A DNA stretch of 64,000 nucleotides, taken from assembly GCA_014871385.1 (NCBI GenBank), contig CM026426.1:106684030-106748029 (forward strand), read 5' to 3'. A program made the translations under genes and the position numbers. This DNA is from Ceratodon purpureus (taxonomy: Eukaryota; Streptophyta; Bryopsida; Pseudoditrichales; Ditrichaceae). The notes under the pieces were generated by a model, which saw only the letters and a program-made list of their open reading frames with translations, was not told the DNA's origin and searched no databases. Numbering within the stretch: position 1 is the first letter of the stretch; each line of letters starts with the position of its first letter. Positions 11,540-24,168 of the stretch are shown piece by piece.

Positions 11540-13110
11540 ATTTCAACTACCACATGCATAGAGAAACAACAATAGAGAACAATTTGCGACAGGGTAAAGG
11601 AGTAGCACCTGAATAGAGAAAATCAAATCGTGACAAAAGAGGACAGTGCGCTAGGAAGATATGGTCCAAGACGAGAAATTGAGCAATAGGAGAAATAATT
11701 AAGCAAGACAAGCTAAATCTTAAAAAGCCAAATTGAAGGAGCTATGTAGACAGGAAGACAATTGGCGGAGAACACGAAGTGTTGGTGAGACAGCGCCAGG
11801 GGGAAAAGAAAATAGTGAGAAGGTGATACATTAGGAGGGCATGAGAAATTGACTCGTATCTGCTCAAGATAGCGCGATATGATGAGAGGAGACATGTAGG
11901 TCGACAAAATGATTATGAAAATAATTGCTAAGCCTGAGGTACTTAAACAGTTAATTCTGATCAATATAATTTCCAATAACCAATAATTTTAGATTACTAG
12001 AATGACAATCTATAGACTAACATACCCATCCTATGAAAGGTCATTTTTAAAAAAAAAAAGTTAAGATGAACTCCACAAACACTGCACCATCTCATACACC
12101 ATCGATACAATCAAGACATCAATAGAGTAAGGACTAACATGTGGGGCTTTCTTGGCTTTGTTCTTGGGCAAGTCCGGTGTACCTATTCTTGATTGCTCTC
12201 TTACTGCTTCGTGCTAGTCCTTAACCTCTTCTTTGCACTAGAGTCAACCTCTAAATCTTTAAATTTTAAGACACAAGTAATCCCACTCTTTTCAAAACGC
12301 TCAGTTGCATTCTTGGTTTTGGCCATTCTACTTCTTTCTAAAACCTTCCTAGAACTAAACTGAAAACTATTCTTCCTTCTCTTCTGCCTAGTCAGGTCTT
12401 GCATGTCACACTACAGCCATCTATTTGAGCGACACAACACCAAAAGAAAGTGTCGAACTAAAACCATGCTCATATAGTTGTGTCCAAACAACTCAATATT
12501 TCCAGCAGCAGGAGATGGGTCCAATATTACTAACCAATAATTTAAGAAAATGCGAGACGCAATCTTTAAAGCATAGTTAAAGAACCATTCAATCATTTTC
12601 AGAGACTTTATTAATACACATACATTTGACGGCAAACTCCAATCTGGTTTGGATCCAAGACAAGATGAATTTGAGCCATAACTCACCATAAAAGCAAAAT
12701 AGGTACTAAATCTAAACAAAATAGGGAGTAGAAGACAATAACAACCTGCCTAAATACATCTATCCTTCCTCCTTACATTCTTTGTTCAAATATTATGATC
12801 TTATTTAGAAACCTAATAGAAATGTATATCTAACAATTATGAAATGATGTTAAATAAAATATGGAATGACAACGATGCCGACCACGTTAGTAACCAACTA
12901 GTGGCTTCTTAAATGTTCATTCTATAATTTGATTTTCCTTTACATCCAAGAGTAGTTAGGTTTTTGTGGCTCAAGGTTAATGGATGGATTCTGGATCTCG
13001 GATAATTAGAGCAAGGACAATGCACTAATCCTCTCAATTTGTATTCTCTGATTCTTGTAGCATCATATGAAGCTCACTACAGAATAGAATGGCGCAACTC
13101 CCAGCAAACA
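11540..13110. other. AT-rich spacer, nothing recognised
   Basis: About 1.5 kb of AT-rich sequence with only short frames of non-coding look. No shared repeat or RNA gene was noticed. Confidence 0.5.
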
Positions 13111-13121
13111 GACTGTTAGGT

Positions 13122-16100
13122 ATGGCTGTGCTTTGAGCTCACGAAGTTGGTATTCCACTTATAGTACGTGTGGATGATAATGGGTTGGTAACTATACTGG
13201 TAACGCCTTAGCTTTAGATTCCACTTCAGAGAGGACATTGTTAGTATTGAGGAAGGTATATATGACTTTGAGACCAATGAGATTACACATACACTTAATC
13301 AAGTTTTTGAGAAGGACGATGACAATAGTGTGTTTTGGAACCTCTATTCTGATAGATACAAAGTTTACGGTCTCACACATTCACGGATGCAGGCGTCCAC
13401 AGAGATTCTAACTCCTCGCCGTTTCTCTACTTGTACTATTGAGACTCCACTGCCTCGTGATGTGAAGGTTAAAGTAAAGTCTAGCATGGATACTCTAGTT
13501 ACAGGGCCAGTCATCTCCCTCTCTTCAGACAAGGAGACTAGTCCTCTGAAAGCATCACCTTATGTTCCAAAACAGTCTGTAGAATCTAGGCCGCTAGCTA
13601 CATTTCCAGTCAAATGTCCCAGTGCCTCCCAATCTTCAAAGGAAGCCCCTGTTAATGTTCCCCCCCCCCTCCGCAAACTTGCCGAGAGACCTCGGAAGAA
13701 AAACATTCTAAAAAAGTTAGATTACTCATTTGTTAGACACGAGAGAGTAGAGTAATTGCCTGCAGTGTTCAATGGTGCTATCATTCTTGAGTTGCCCCCT
13801 GCTGGTGAAGGAGCCTCCAGATTGCAGACGAAGTCAATGCAAGGGATGGACAAGCGTTACAATGGCCACGTTTGGACTAAGACCATCACCACCAACATCA
13901 GAAACGACTTTGGCCTCTCTTTTCAATATTCAAGCTGCGTTGGGTGGTTGCGTTGCAACAACAAGGAGTCCAAATTCCTAAATCGGCGACCTTGCATTTT
14001 TTAAGTGAACAAGACTGAGTTTGAAAGGTGTACCCTCCAAGCTTTCGTGGTAGATCAGCCAACCCTAGTTGATTTGATACTTGTCTGCCAGGTATGTAAA
14101 GAACCTCCAACATATATTACTACATGTGGAGCTAAGATTTATCACGTGGCTGGCAAAGGCAACCAGACCAAAGCGTGTATCCACCTAGGAACTCATAATC
14201 ATCCAGTGAAGGTTGGGGACTATAGAGACACTAAGGTGGAGATTAATAGCTTAATAGGAGAGCAAGTTGAGAAGACTCCTCAAACTACAAAGAGTGCAGT
14301 TGTGTTGGAGACGAGTAAAGTTTTGATTGGCAGCTATCTCCTACAGCCTGAGGACGCACCCCCGAAGAAGCTGAGCATAGAGGAGCTTGTTCCCGTACTA
14401 GACTGGCGCAAGGACATAACTTCATTAAACATCCGCTACAAAGTCATGACCTTTTGGCAGTTGAGAGAGTATGGTGTCATGGACGTTATTACCAAAATTT
14501 GAGAAATCAGTTTATGGGCCTTCGTCTAGGAGAACAAATTTCCAGGTCAAGGGGCTAATTGTGACAAGGTATACCTCTCTTAGATGTCTAAAGTCCGGCC
14601 AAGTAGTGAGGTTGACTTAGTCAGAAGAATGTAGCTCCACGGAGATCTCCAGAATGCATGGTCGATGTTCAACCAAGTCAAACATGTTAGATAGTAGACC
14701 ACGATTGTTTGCAATGTATACAACTTAACCTACTGTTGCGTCATGACAAATGCCAGCTATGATATGCAGCCTGAGGATTGTGAGGCCCAAATTGTATTCA
14801 GGAAAAACTTAGACCTAGTCTTGGAAAATAATGGCGTAACAGCGCGAAACTTCAAAGGTTTCATGGCCGACAGCGCTCAGGCTGATTGGAATGCGATTTG
14901 GATCATCTACAGGAATGGGAAGAAGGAGGATTGCATGGAGAACAAGGAGAGGACCCGCCAGTTTCACTAGACTCAATCGATGGTCAAGTACACGGAGAAG
15001 CACATCCCCGAAGAGATTTGGGAACAACACAAGTAGATGTGTCACCTGTATAAGACAGCGAGGGCTAGGGAAGAAGCGGATACTTTGTACCATAGATTGC
15101 GAGCTTGGTGGGTTTTTGCCGGAGTAGTGTCTGAGAAGGCCCTAGGTATGCTAGAGCTCTAGCTTACATTCTGGCACTTCCGCAATCGACATTGGGGAGA
15201 ATTCATGACTAGGGTATGTTATTTCTTCCCTATTCTATTTTTTTTTCCTTCTTAAATACGCCCCTCTCATTAGAGTTAATTCATCAAATCTAAATACTTC
15301 GCATGTTTCCCTTGTAATATCTACAAAGGAAGAACTTCCAGAAGTGTTTTCATGTAACATAGCCGAAACAATTTACAACAAGTAGCTTCAAGCTTCAAGG
15401 AAACAAAAGCGGCAATTCTTATATTGCTATCGTGGACGACTTCATTCGTGGCTTTCTATAGGTTGTCAACTTTTACCAGTTTCTGAAAGGTGACGTGGGC
15501 GGTACGGGACCATCTAAGAAGGGACTAAAGCTACGGATGGCTAAATGCAAGGCAAAGCTAACATGAAATCCTATAGTGCTTGAAGATCCCATGTTAAAGA
15601 TGCTCGGAGCAGAAGAGTTTTGCATGCATTAGCCTTGCATGGCAGGAGAAGAAGTGTTTGGGTCAGTCAAGCAAAAGGCCGACCTACCCCTTTGAGCTAA
15701 AGACAAGGTGAACTTCTCTCATCGTGAACTTCAAGTTGAGCACGTGCCACTAGGGCTCGCATCGTTCAAGTGCCCATTATTGTGGAAGATGATATTGAAG
15801 ATGATACTGAGGTACAGGAAGTTGAACCCCCGGCAGTAGATTCTCAGAGTACCCCAACGTCACCACTGAACGAGGAGGGTGTTCGCCATGTCAACGCGGT
15901 TGAAGAAACCAAGGTTAACGTCAAGGAGTGACACATTTTGAGACTACCCAAGACTTCCGCCAAGTGTTGTTGGGCCCAAAGAGCTGTCTCAAAAAAGAAG
16001 TGTACTGAGAGAATCATAAGGGGAGGTAATTCGACTCCAACACCAACTTACACCGGAGTCTCGACAAATCTCAAACACAGAGGTCAAGCTTGGAACAAAT

Positions 16101-16225
16101 TTCAAATACAATGAAATCCTTGCACTCAAAGAAGCAGGGTTCCAACTCCTGCAAAAGAAGCCTATCTCCTCCAGACGCCTCGTCTCCTCACCCCGCCCCC
16201 TGCAAATCTCAGTTCTGTACATGTT
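13122..16225 (+). pseudogene. Decayed, 3'-truncated copy of the SWIM-type transposase gene
   Basis: This region aligns along its length with the whole gene at 40187-43865, from the N-terminal segment (RYKVYGLTHSRMQASTEILTPRR against SYRVYGLTDSLMAASTEILTPRR) to the words CCCCGCCCCCTGCAAATCTC. It then stops, so the C-terminal SWIM finger is missing. The intron after FMTR/FMTE is present at the same place (about 15220-15335), so this is a DNA-level copy rather than a retrocopy. Roughly four fifths of bases agree in the best parts. Many in-frame stops and some indels are present. At least four are CAG-to-TAG against the whole copy: 14526 (CAG at 41579), about 15164, 15461 and 15633. Confidence 0.9.
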
Positions 16226-16234
16226 CCTCCGATT

Positions 16235-16560
16235 AGGAGTGTGCAAGATTTCAGGGGGTACCTGCAGGTGCACCTCCTCACCATCTTCCCATATTTCTGA
16301 ATCTTCCTCATCATCATCGTTATAGTCATCATAATAATAGTCTTCTTCTTGTGAGTAAAAAAAAAACGTCATCTGCAGGTCCAATATTCATTTCTGAATC
16401 TACTTGTACGTCCTCTAGATGTTCTGGCTGCAGCAGTCTATCTCTATCAATGTGAGCACATAGATCGTCATCTATGTTTTCACCAGGAGTACATGTGTCT
16501 GTCCATACAGGATTCTTTCGCGGCCTGCCACGGGGGCGAGGAGGCTCACTGCCCTGCACA
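16235..16560 (-). pseudogene. Truncated exon of an acidic AT-hook protein
   Basis: After an acceptor-like CTGTGCAG near 16560 the minus strand encodes GSEPPRPRGRPRKNP, a canonical AT-hook (RGRPRK) for binding the DNA minor groove. An acidic segment follows (GENIDDDLCAHIDRD). A T tract near 16362 separates this frame from a second very acidic frame, SQEEDYYYDDYNDDDEED, suggesting a shift there. The exon is cut off at about 16230, where the decayed transposase copy begins. Confidence 0.4.
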
Positions 16561-16849
16561 GGACACTACAAATGTCAATACGAGTGTATTGACTTTATTA
16601 CATCATTGAGTTGATACTACAAACTCGCCTCCAAGTTCAGGATGTCGTTTTGTTGCAGAGCTTCCCCTGTCAGTGCCTCTAGTAAATCACCGCAACACCT
16701 TGAACTCTACTCGTATTTGTGCTAGCACCGTGAGTCTAGGCAATCTGAATTGCAAGGCCAAAAAACTGACGCTTTCGATCTTAGTGCCCTTGAGGCTTCA
16801 TTTGTTGTGACTAAGTTACGAGCTGCTATACACTAGATAAAAACAGGGA

Positions 16850-17645
16850 TTTTGGTGACGCGTTTTGACGCGTTTTTTAAGAGCGTTTAACGCGTTTTGA
16901 CGCGATTTTTTTTTTCGACGCAAAAATATACCACTACGTCTGGAGAGTCAAATCGATCTTGACGTGTCGCGTCATGGAGCGTCATCAGCCTCTTTCCTTT
17001 GACGCTCATTGACGCGACACTGCTTTGTGAATTTACCTGCGGTCAGTAACTTGGAGAGTAACTTTTTTGCCACGTGGGCATTTTCCGGTTTCGCAGGAGA
17101 CACAGTGGATACCACGTCATGGATGAAAAATTTGCTGAAGTGGCACAAAATTTTGACATGGCGATCAGATTTTCAACGGCTCATATGCTGACACGTGGCA
17201 TGATTGTGGACTGGGCGTATATGTGCGATGCGTTTGTTAAAAGTGACGTAATTTTCTGTTACTTTTGACGGAGTGGGGTTTTTTGGGAGTACGTCACGGA
17301 CGTCAGTTTTGACGCTTTTTTGAGGTTCTTTGACAGATTAGTAACGCAAATTACAGATGTTTTGACGTGGGTGCATGTTTGCAAGGCGTATGTCGTGACG
17401 CATCCAATACGAATTTCATGTCATATGAAACGCAATGCAATGTTCAAGTTGACGTGCAGAAACATGTTCGACACATATTTTGGGCGTTTCAGATGACCTC
17501 TCCAGACATACGGTGTCAAACAGAAATAACACGTCATGACGCTCAGGAGATCGTAGTTAGACGTCAAAAGAAACACATCATTCTACTTAGGACTACGTGG
17601 GGCAGCGTCACTCCTGACACAGGTGGACACTCCTAAGGATTGACC
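16850..17645. repeat. CACTA subterminal region rich in GACGC words
   Basis: Nearly 800 bases carry many copies of GACGCG, GACGT and CGTCA in both orientations, starting 16 bases inside the CACTAG terminus. No coding frame is convincing. Such arrays are the usual binding sites of the element's regulatory protein. Confidence 0.6.
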
Positions 17646-18087
17646 GTCATGTCAAGATTGACGCAGAATAACAGGGGACATAACGATGGCAAGGGACGTG
17701 GCGGAAACTAGCGGTAAAACGCGCAATTCTAATAACATTGCTGTAAAGAAGAGTTTGTGCACTGTTAACATAAAAAAGAAGCCTTCTGCATTGAAATATA
17801 ACCTCGTACATACATGAGTAGTCATTGAACAATTTCTACTACCTGTAGCTATTGAAAAGCGTACACCCAACTGAAAAACGGTTGATGACTACTGCTGCGT
17901 ACGTAGGTTGGGGATGCACGGAGATGTTGCGACTCGTGAGGGCGTCCACTCATGCCGGATTCTTCTTCACCTTCACAACACACATGCAACCAACTGTGAG
18001 TTTACACCAACACAAAGCCGACGACAGAGTAGGTAGGATTTCAGCAGTGGTTTAGAGTGACGTACATTAATTACCTTTTTGGTGCTC

Positions 18088-21000
18088 TTAACGGGCTGCT
18101 CTTTCGGTTCCGTTAGTTTTGCCGAACCCCCCGCTTCGTCCTGGACACACAACTGACTCATCATCACGAGGATAGAGGTAATCAAGAGCTTGTATCAACG
18201 CCTTCAAGTGTCCACTATTCTTGGCCTTCCTCGACCGTGCAGGAACTTTTTTTCTGACCTGCGCAATGGAATGAAAAGAAGAATAGGAGACGCTAGTGAG
18301 AGTCGTCTTGCGGAGAATAACTTACCTGGCAGGCTTGATGGACGAGGGGGGTGGAGAACGTACCTCTACGGCCTGCTCGGGGAAGGCAACCCGTTTCCGC
18401 ACCTTGAATGCATAGTCCTGTTTTTTCTTCGCCTTCTCCTGCCCCTTCACATCTGACTTAGGCTTCTTCTCCTCAGGAACAGACTTCAGCTTCCTGCTCC
18501 CTGCTCGTGTAACGTAATGTAGCACTTCCTCCGTGGGCTCTGATTCACCTCTAGGCGGTGCTGGCGGCCTTCTATGCTGGATGTCCGCACGACGTAAGTC
18601 ACTCGCGGGCCAGTGAATGATGTAGCCAATGGCCTGGTTCATCACCATTACCTCCTCCTCCTTGATTGGGTACTTCACGTCGTGGTCGTCTTTTAGACTT
18701 GCGCCCACCTACACTGAGAACTCGTGCTCCTCGATCGTCTTGCAGTGGATCCTTTCACCGGGCATTCCGTGTAGTGTTCCGTGTCCAACAATCTCAGAGT
18801 CAGGTGCAGAATGAGGACCACTGAACAACTCCATTGGTACGCCTTTCACTAATCCACTGTGCCATACCACGTTAGTTGTAAGTCATAGTTGTCGTTCTGA
18901 AACGTCACTCATGACATGTACAGTGTCAACCAAGACGCTAGGTTGTGTCATCAATGATGCAAATTGATGTCATTGGAAACATTATATTGTGACAACAGTG
19001 ACGCAATTACAATTGGAAATTTCAGCACGCTCCACTGAGAGCATTGTGGGAGTGTAAGTAAGGACGTACCTGCTCTGCCGGTACCTTCTCGGGAGACATG
19101 GTGGCGTCTTTGGTTGAGAAACCCTACTCGTCTACCACATGGGTCGAGGAGACCTTCCTGTCGCGTTCTTCGATTGGTCCGTCAGTACCTTCACTCTCTT
19201 CGTCGGGTGCGGAGCCCACTGCTATGATAGTGTCGGTGTCCTCGCTGTCGGCATCTTCATTGGGGGCCTCGTCTAGGGCAATAAAACGCGACTGCTCTGA
19301 TTCCCCTGCTTCCGAGATGCGTGCATAGTCATCCTCTTCACGCTGTGAGTCGTTATCTCTTCCCGATAGGCGACTCTGTCAGGCGTCCTCCTTCATCGTT
19401 CGTTCTTCTGGGGCCTTCTCTACCGGGGACGCAGAGTCCACTGTGCCCGCCATCTCCGTTGCTTCAGTGCTGTCAATCTCCTCTTTGTCCTCTTTGCTAG
19501 CCTTGTCAGGTGGTGTCGTTGCTGCTTGGTGACTTGACGGAGCTCTGTCAGTGGTCCGCGTAGGCTGCACTCTCCCCACAGACTTCACGCTCCGCTTCTG
19601 CTTCGGGGCCGTCGGCTGTGGCTGAAGTGCAACCCTGGCCATCATCTCCTTTAATTCCTTAAGCAAGTCCTCCACCTTCTTCAACCTCTTATCCTGGGAC
19701 ACATACATGGATTCAAGTTCCTCCATCCTACTGACTTCACAAGTTTCTACCCTCACCGGCCTTGCGCGCTTGCGGTCTTTTGCCTCTTTGCGCTTCATTG
19801 CCTTCACCTCCATGTTGACTTCTACTTCTGTAGGTTGGCGACCCCATTTGATAGCCTGCATGATGAGTTCCACGATGAAACTGTTAATAGCTAGAATATC
19901 ACAAAGGCGCTAGACTATCCATGTGCGTGGGAAAGCAAATGGAGAATTGGAACATACCTAGATTGTCATGTGCGAAGAGTCGGTTTAGGCGGGCATGTGT
20001 CAAAAGAAAACGCATGGACAGATAAGAGGAATTAGAAGGCAACGTCATCACAAACGTGACAGTACGACACGAAAGACGCAATGCCACGTAAGGTTTAGGG
20101 TCTGGATGCCATTAGAAACGCGGAATGATGATAGGAAAAACGCAAAAAGGCGTCACTGGAGACGCGGGATACAGACTGAACTGAGCGTACTCTCGTGTAC
20201 TTCAGATGTTACTTCCCAGACTGAGTACATTTAGACTCAGCCAAAAAGTACGCAAGACAGACAACGTAGCAGACTTGTAAACACAACAAACATTGTAGCG
20301 CTACACTGGTTAATCAGTGGATGACCAGATGAGACTATTGAGAGAAATAAATCCCACAATGAAACTAAAAGAGAATCCAGTAGATAAACACAAATCAGTA
20401 GTCTCAAAGACTCCTAACATTCCGCTCCTAGGTTGTGAGAGAATTCAGTTAATGTGGAAGTGTCGCTTTTGGAGGAACTTACTAGTGATCCAATCGCTGT
20501 CGCATGCTGAGCCCATGAGGAGCCGCTCTTCCCAGGCCTTACCAGGCTAATGCTTGACATGAATTCTGACTTCTCTTGAAACGCAGGGTCGTCCCTTAAT
20601 TCCACCAACTTGTCCAAGTAGACTTTGCCTACGTCAGCTGGCCTCAGATGTCCCTGCTTGATGAGCTTCATGATTCTGTACCTGACCCGCGACACGCACC
20701 TAGACATCTTGGAGTTGAACCACTTCTCACTCAATTCCTCAGAAGCCCCATAAAACTCGAAAGTCAACTCCACTCGCGAAATGAGCAACTTCTTGGCTTG
20801 CCTATGTTGTCCGCGCCAACCGGGCTTCGCGGTTGGATCCAAGGCTCTCGCGAACTTCAGCAGTTCCCGTGCCACCATCGGAGAGTGATGCCCCACTGGC
20901 ACGCCTTGTCTGTTCAACTTGATTCAAATGGGCTCCCTCGGATCCCCCTCATCGTCGTCCTTGAAAATGTCAACGTCGTGATCCGTGTCCATGTCGTTGT

Positions 21001-21577
21001 CATCGAATTCCTCCTCCATATCTTCATCCTCCTCGGGAGAATCGTCGTCTTCGGGCTGCTGGCGATGGGAGGCAGACCCTTCGGTGATATGGCCAGTCCT
21101 CCCCGTTGCTCGTTTAGGGCGAGAGGCAGATGAGCCCCACCCTGCAGATGATAGGTCCGTGTCATTTCGATGGTGCCAATTTGGTGGAGTTAAGTCGTCA
21201 CTCACCTCCGTCGAATGTCTCTTTGGTGCAGCCGTGTTCTGTGAACGCCCTCCAATTTTTCTGTTACGGCTTGGCCCTGGAGACATGGCCCCAGTAGATT
21301 TTGTACGAGTTTGCTTGCCGGGGGGGCTTCCTCCAGTGCTCTTCGACATCCACCCTGTGGCGACATGCCTCAGCTGTGCGATCTTACTCTTGCGGGTCGC
21401 ACGGTGTTTCCTCCCCTCTAACTCCTCGCCCTCCATTGACTACACAGCGTGGGAGTTCTCCACACGAAGAGCAGCACGTATAGCCCTCAGGGAGAAGCAG
21501 TTTCCCTTACTGATGCCCTTCTAGATCGCTGCCTCCAATGCGTAAAGAGCTCCTTGGTCTCCTTCCGTTTCTGCCAT
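18088..21577 (-). pseudogene. CACTA ORF1-like gene (plant Ptta/En/Spm transposase type plus DUF8039-like domain), broken
   Basis: Exon 1 runs from an ATG at 21577 to a GTAAG donor at 20483 or 20543. It has a short N-terminal part, a basic segment, an acidic run (about 21060-20930) and then a domain of the Ptta/En/Spm type (KLLISRVELTFEFYG, then NSKMSRCVSRVRYR and DDPAFQEKSEF). Exon 2 (19909 to about 19072) opens with RLCDILAINSFIVE and holds a coiled coil (EELESMYVSQDKRLKKVEDL). Later exons (about 18850 to 18326 and 18258 to 18088) carry a DUF8039-like stretch: VGHGTLHGMPGERI, then AIGYIIHWPASDL. In-frame stops are four TAG (21521, 21440, 19124, 18709) and two TGA (20924, 19379), with no TAA. 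ORF1 proteins of these elements are DNA-binding regulators. The family call rests on pattern memory. Confidence 0.55.
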
Positions 21578-21589
21578 GATAGAAAACGC

Positions 21590-21860
21590 AGGATGACTTC
21601 ACGACCTTGAACAGAAACACGTCATGAAAAACAAGGAAAGACGTCATAGGAAACGCAGACACATGTCATAGGAAACGCAGACAGATGTCATAGGAAATGC
21701 AGACAGATGTCATAAGAAACGCAGAAAGACGTCATAGGAGACACAGAAAGACGTCATAGAAACGCAGAAAGACGTCATAGGAAACACTAGGTCGACATGT
21801 CAAAGCAACACACGGTGCCGTCATTACAGACGCAAGATCATGTCAAAGAAGACGCACGTA
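21590..21860. repeat. Short tandem words ACGTCATAGGAAACGCAGA
   Basis: About eight loosely tandem copies of an 18-20 bp word combining ACGTCAT and AAACGCAGA lie just upstream of the ORF1-like start. The same halves occur alone in 20040-20200 and 23610-23690. They look like subterminal or promoter binding sites of the CACTA element. Confidence 0.7.
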
Positions 21861-22743
21861 CAACACTAGTGACTCATATCAATCTACTCCCCCTCATAAA
21901 GGCGTCCAAATAAGAAACATAAGAAGAATAAAACTAGAAAATTAAGACTACCGAAACCGCAAGACATGTCCCGAGACTCTGGAACGAAGCATTTCTGCGA
22001 CTGGATTATCTACGACCTCCAATAAACGCACCTAAGGGTCGCTGCGTACCTTCAAAGACCAGAAGTTCACATAGTGCCAACCAAGTAGAAACAAGACAAG
22101 AGGAAAACCGAACTGAAGACCCCGGAACCGACACTTACCTACACCACCAAACGAGAAGAATCGACTTGTTACAGATCAAACCCGTTGCTGAGGCTCACCC
22201 AATACAATTCACACATCAAAGCAATTAGCAACCACAAGATCAGAAAGCGTAACCTCCAGAGCATAAAGAACCCTAACTCAGATGTGCAGAATCGATGAAA
22301 GTTTTTTAGCAAGATATCAAACCAGAACGTGCTTCATTACAAACAAATTCTATGGCATTATGCAGAATAGCAGACCTGATCGCTGTTCGAGTGAAGACAA
22401 ATCAAATTCGAGAGAATGCAGAATATCACAATGCGCTCATTTTATTAGAACTATGATTGGATTACATAGATTTAGAAATAATGTATTTGTCTAATAACGT
22501 AATACGGTCTGAACATTCTAAACCTGATTACATCTATGTGGCGTATTCTGCAATTAAACTTCTCTGACACGGAAACCGTCCACCTAATTGTTGGCGGTGG
22601 CAATGCCGGCTATGGCCAATTACTGCGAACCCTAATCTGCGTCTGTTCCTACTCTCGGTTTTCTCTAGTCCCATTTCTATTCCATTCAATCTAGCCACGG
22701 ATACATTCTCTCGAACACATGGGTCTAGGGCAAGAAAACTTAC

Positions 22744-23061
22744 AGCGTAAGAGCGGCTGCAATCTTTGATGTGCGTCTCGTTCGCGAGGTAGGAATCCGT
22801 AGGAGGCTGTAGAACTCGCAAGCTGCGCCTCGGCTGGAAGTCCAACTCCTCGGAACCTGGGCGCCCTCCTTGCAGATCCAATGCAACGCTGGGAGCAGCA
22901 GAGGACTTAACTGAAGAACTCGCACGCAAGGGGAATAAAGCAGCTGCAAATTCTGGATCAAACCCTGCTTCCCTCAGTCGATTCCTAATCTCCCGCTTGT
23001 TCGCTTCTACAATTGCATCGCGAAGTAGCTCGTACGCTGGAGTGATGGTAGCCGCGTCCAT
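22744..23061 (-). CDS. First exon of an unrecognised gene
   Basis: An ATG at 23061 opens a 106-codon exon ending at a strong donor (GCT|GTAAGTTTT, exon end 22744). The start reads MDAATITPAYELLRDAIVEA and continues NKREIRNRLREAGFDPE, a helix-rich charged stretch. Later comes DFQPRRSLRVLQPPTDSY. I recognise no domain and see no clear next exon between 22744 and the ORF1-like gene. The inverted-repeat element at 23080-23479 lies 19 bases upstream, so it may have replaced the native promoter. Confidence 0.4.
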
Positions 23062-23079
23062 GTCTGACCATGATGAAAG

Positions 23080-23479
23080 CATTAGGTGCAAATTCAGGTC
23101 ACAAAAAGGCCGTGTAAGCAGCACGTGAGAGAAAAAAACGGGCGCTGCCCGCGTACTTTTTGACATGGCATGTGAGGTGCCACCGTGGTGCCAGCAACCG
23201 CCACGGGGGCTCGAACCAATGACCTCTCCGCGAGGCGTGTGGAGGGCACAAGCTACAGTGCCGGGCTGACACAATCTGACCATTTGGGACCAAACCCCAA
23301 GCCGATCATTCATGTCTCAACTAATATTCCGAGGACCTTTGTTGTGAGTGCGCCACGCAGTCCTGTGCGGGCAGCAACTCTGGCATCCGCTGCCAGCGGC
23401 AGAGGTGCCCAAAGCAGGGGGTTCACCTAGAAAGGGCAGGCTTACACGGCCTTATTTTGAGCTCATTTTGCACCTAATG
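23080..23479 (-). mobile_element. 400-bp element with about 40-bp inverted ends and a tRNA-like core
   Basis: The ends read CATTAGGTGCAAATTCAG and, on the other strand, CATTAGGTGCAAAATGAG, both continuing to AAGGCCGTGTAAGC, so about 40 bases are inverted-repeated with a few mismatches. On the minus strand the interior (about 23180-23270) has a TAGCTTGTGCCC A-box-like word and, about 40 bases on, GGTTCGAGCCCC, a near-ideal RNA polymerase III B box. This is the head of a tRNA-derived SINE. Whether the SINE sits inside an inverted-repeat element or the whole is one composite cannot be settled. I found no clear target duplication. One end recurs at 4490-4626. Confidence 0.6.
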
Positions 23480-24168
23480 GATAATCACCATGCCCTAATT
23501 CGCTCCGAGTAGGTGACCCAAGAAAGACTGCGCCAATTAATTCACCCAGCGGTTATCAGATACGGGTACTCTAAAACCGCAGAATGCTTCATAAGTGCGA
23601 TATTAATGCAGAACAGTGTCGGTGAATGTCATGCGTAACGACGGTAAGCGTCATTGGAAACGCGTTGATCCGTCAAGTAATACTTCTGAGTCCGTTATTC
23701 TAAACGTGCTTAAACGCTATAACACCATATTCGTTATTTTGGGAGATATTCTTGATTTTGGGAAATCAGCGTGTAGAGAAATGGCGACATTCGTCCCCTC
23801 CCATTTACTTCAATCTTGCGGAAATCAATATTGAATCATTAAAAACACCTTAAAGGAACAATGAGGCCCATGTCATTTAGGTCGAGTGGATCTAAATGCA
23901 CGAACATAGAGGTGAAAACTTAGTAATGTTCATTGATTCATTAAAAACATGTTTAAAGAGAGATGATGATTAAGTCATTTAGGTCGATCACACCTAAACG
24001 CAATATAAACAAGGAAAAAGAATATACCACGTCCCCTGTATTTTTAGTAGTAACAATCCGTTACCTTTTCTAAACCAAGGTTTCAATAAAAGGCAATGTC
24101 CACTCACATAAATTACATTCGGAAATTTGAATAACACAAAAAGTGTGCAAGACAATGAGGCAAAAATA

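Larger units (their letters stand above)
16834..24053 (-). mobile_element. CACTA (En/Spm)-like element, borders partly guessed
   Basis: The left end reads CACTAGATAAAAACAGGG and then GGTGACGCG, typical of CACTA termini with GACG-type subterminal words. 16850-17640 is dense in GACGC/CGTCA words, and so are 20040-20200 and 21590-21860 beside the ORF1-like gene. The right end is uncertain: 24036-24053 reads CCCTGTATTTTTAGTAGTA, a fair inverse of the left terminus, and 21868 (CACTAGTG) is a weaker alternative. No TNP2-type transposase gene is visible, so the element would need help in trans. Known for the family: CACTA termini, a 3-bp target duplication and subterminal arrays bound by the element's own protein. 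Confidence 0.5.

Noticed and set aside
21860-21868. CACTAGTG as the right end of the CACTA element
   Set aside because: It is a short palindrome, the flanking bases do not match the left flank (ACT against ATA), and the sequence inside does not mirror the left terminus well. Kept only as an alternative.
22534-23313. 259-codon frame starting at 23313
   Set aside because: Its first 80 codons are the inverted-repeat/SINE-like element. A strong donor at 22743 ends the likely exon, so only 22744-23061 is kept.
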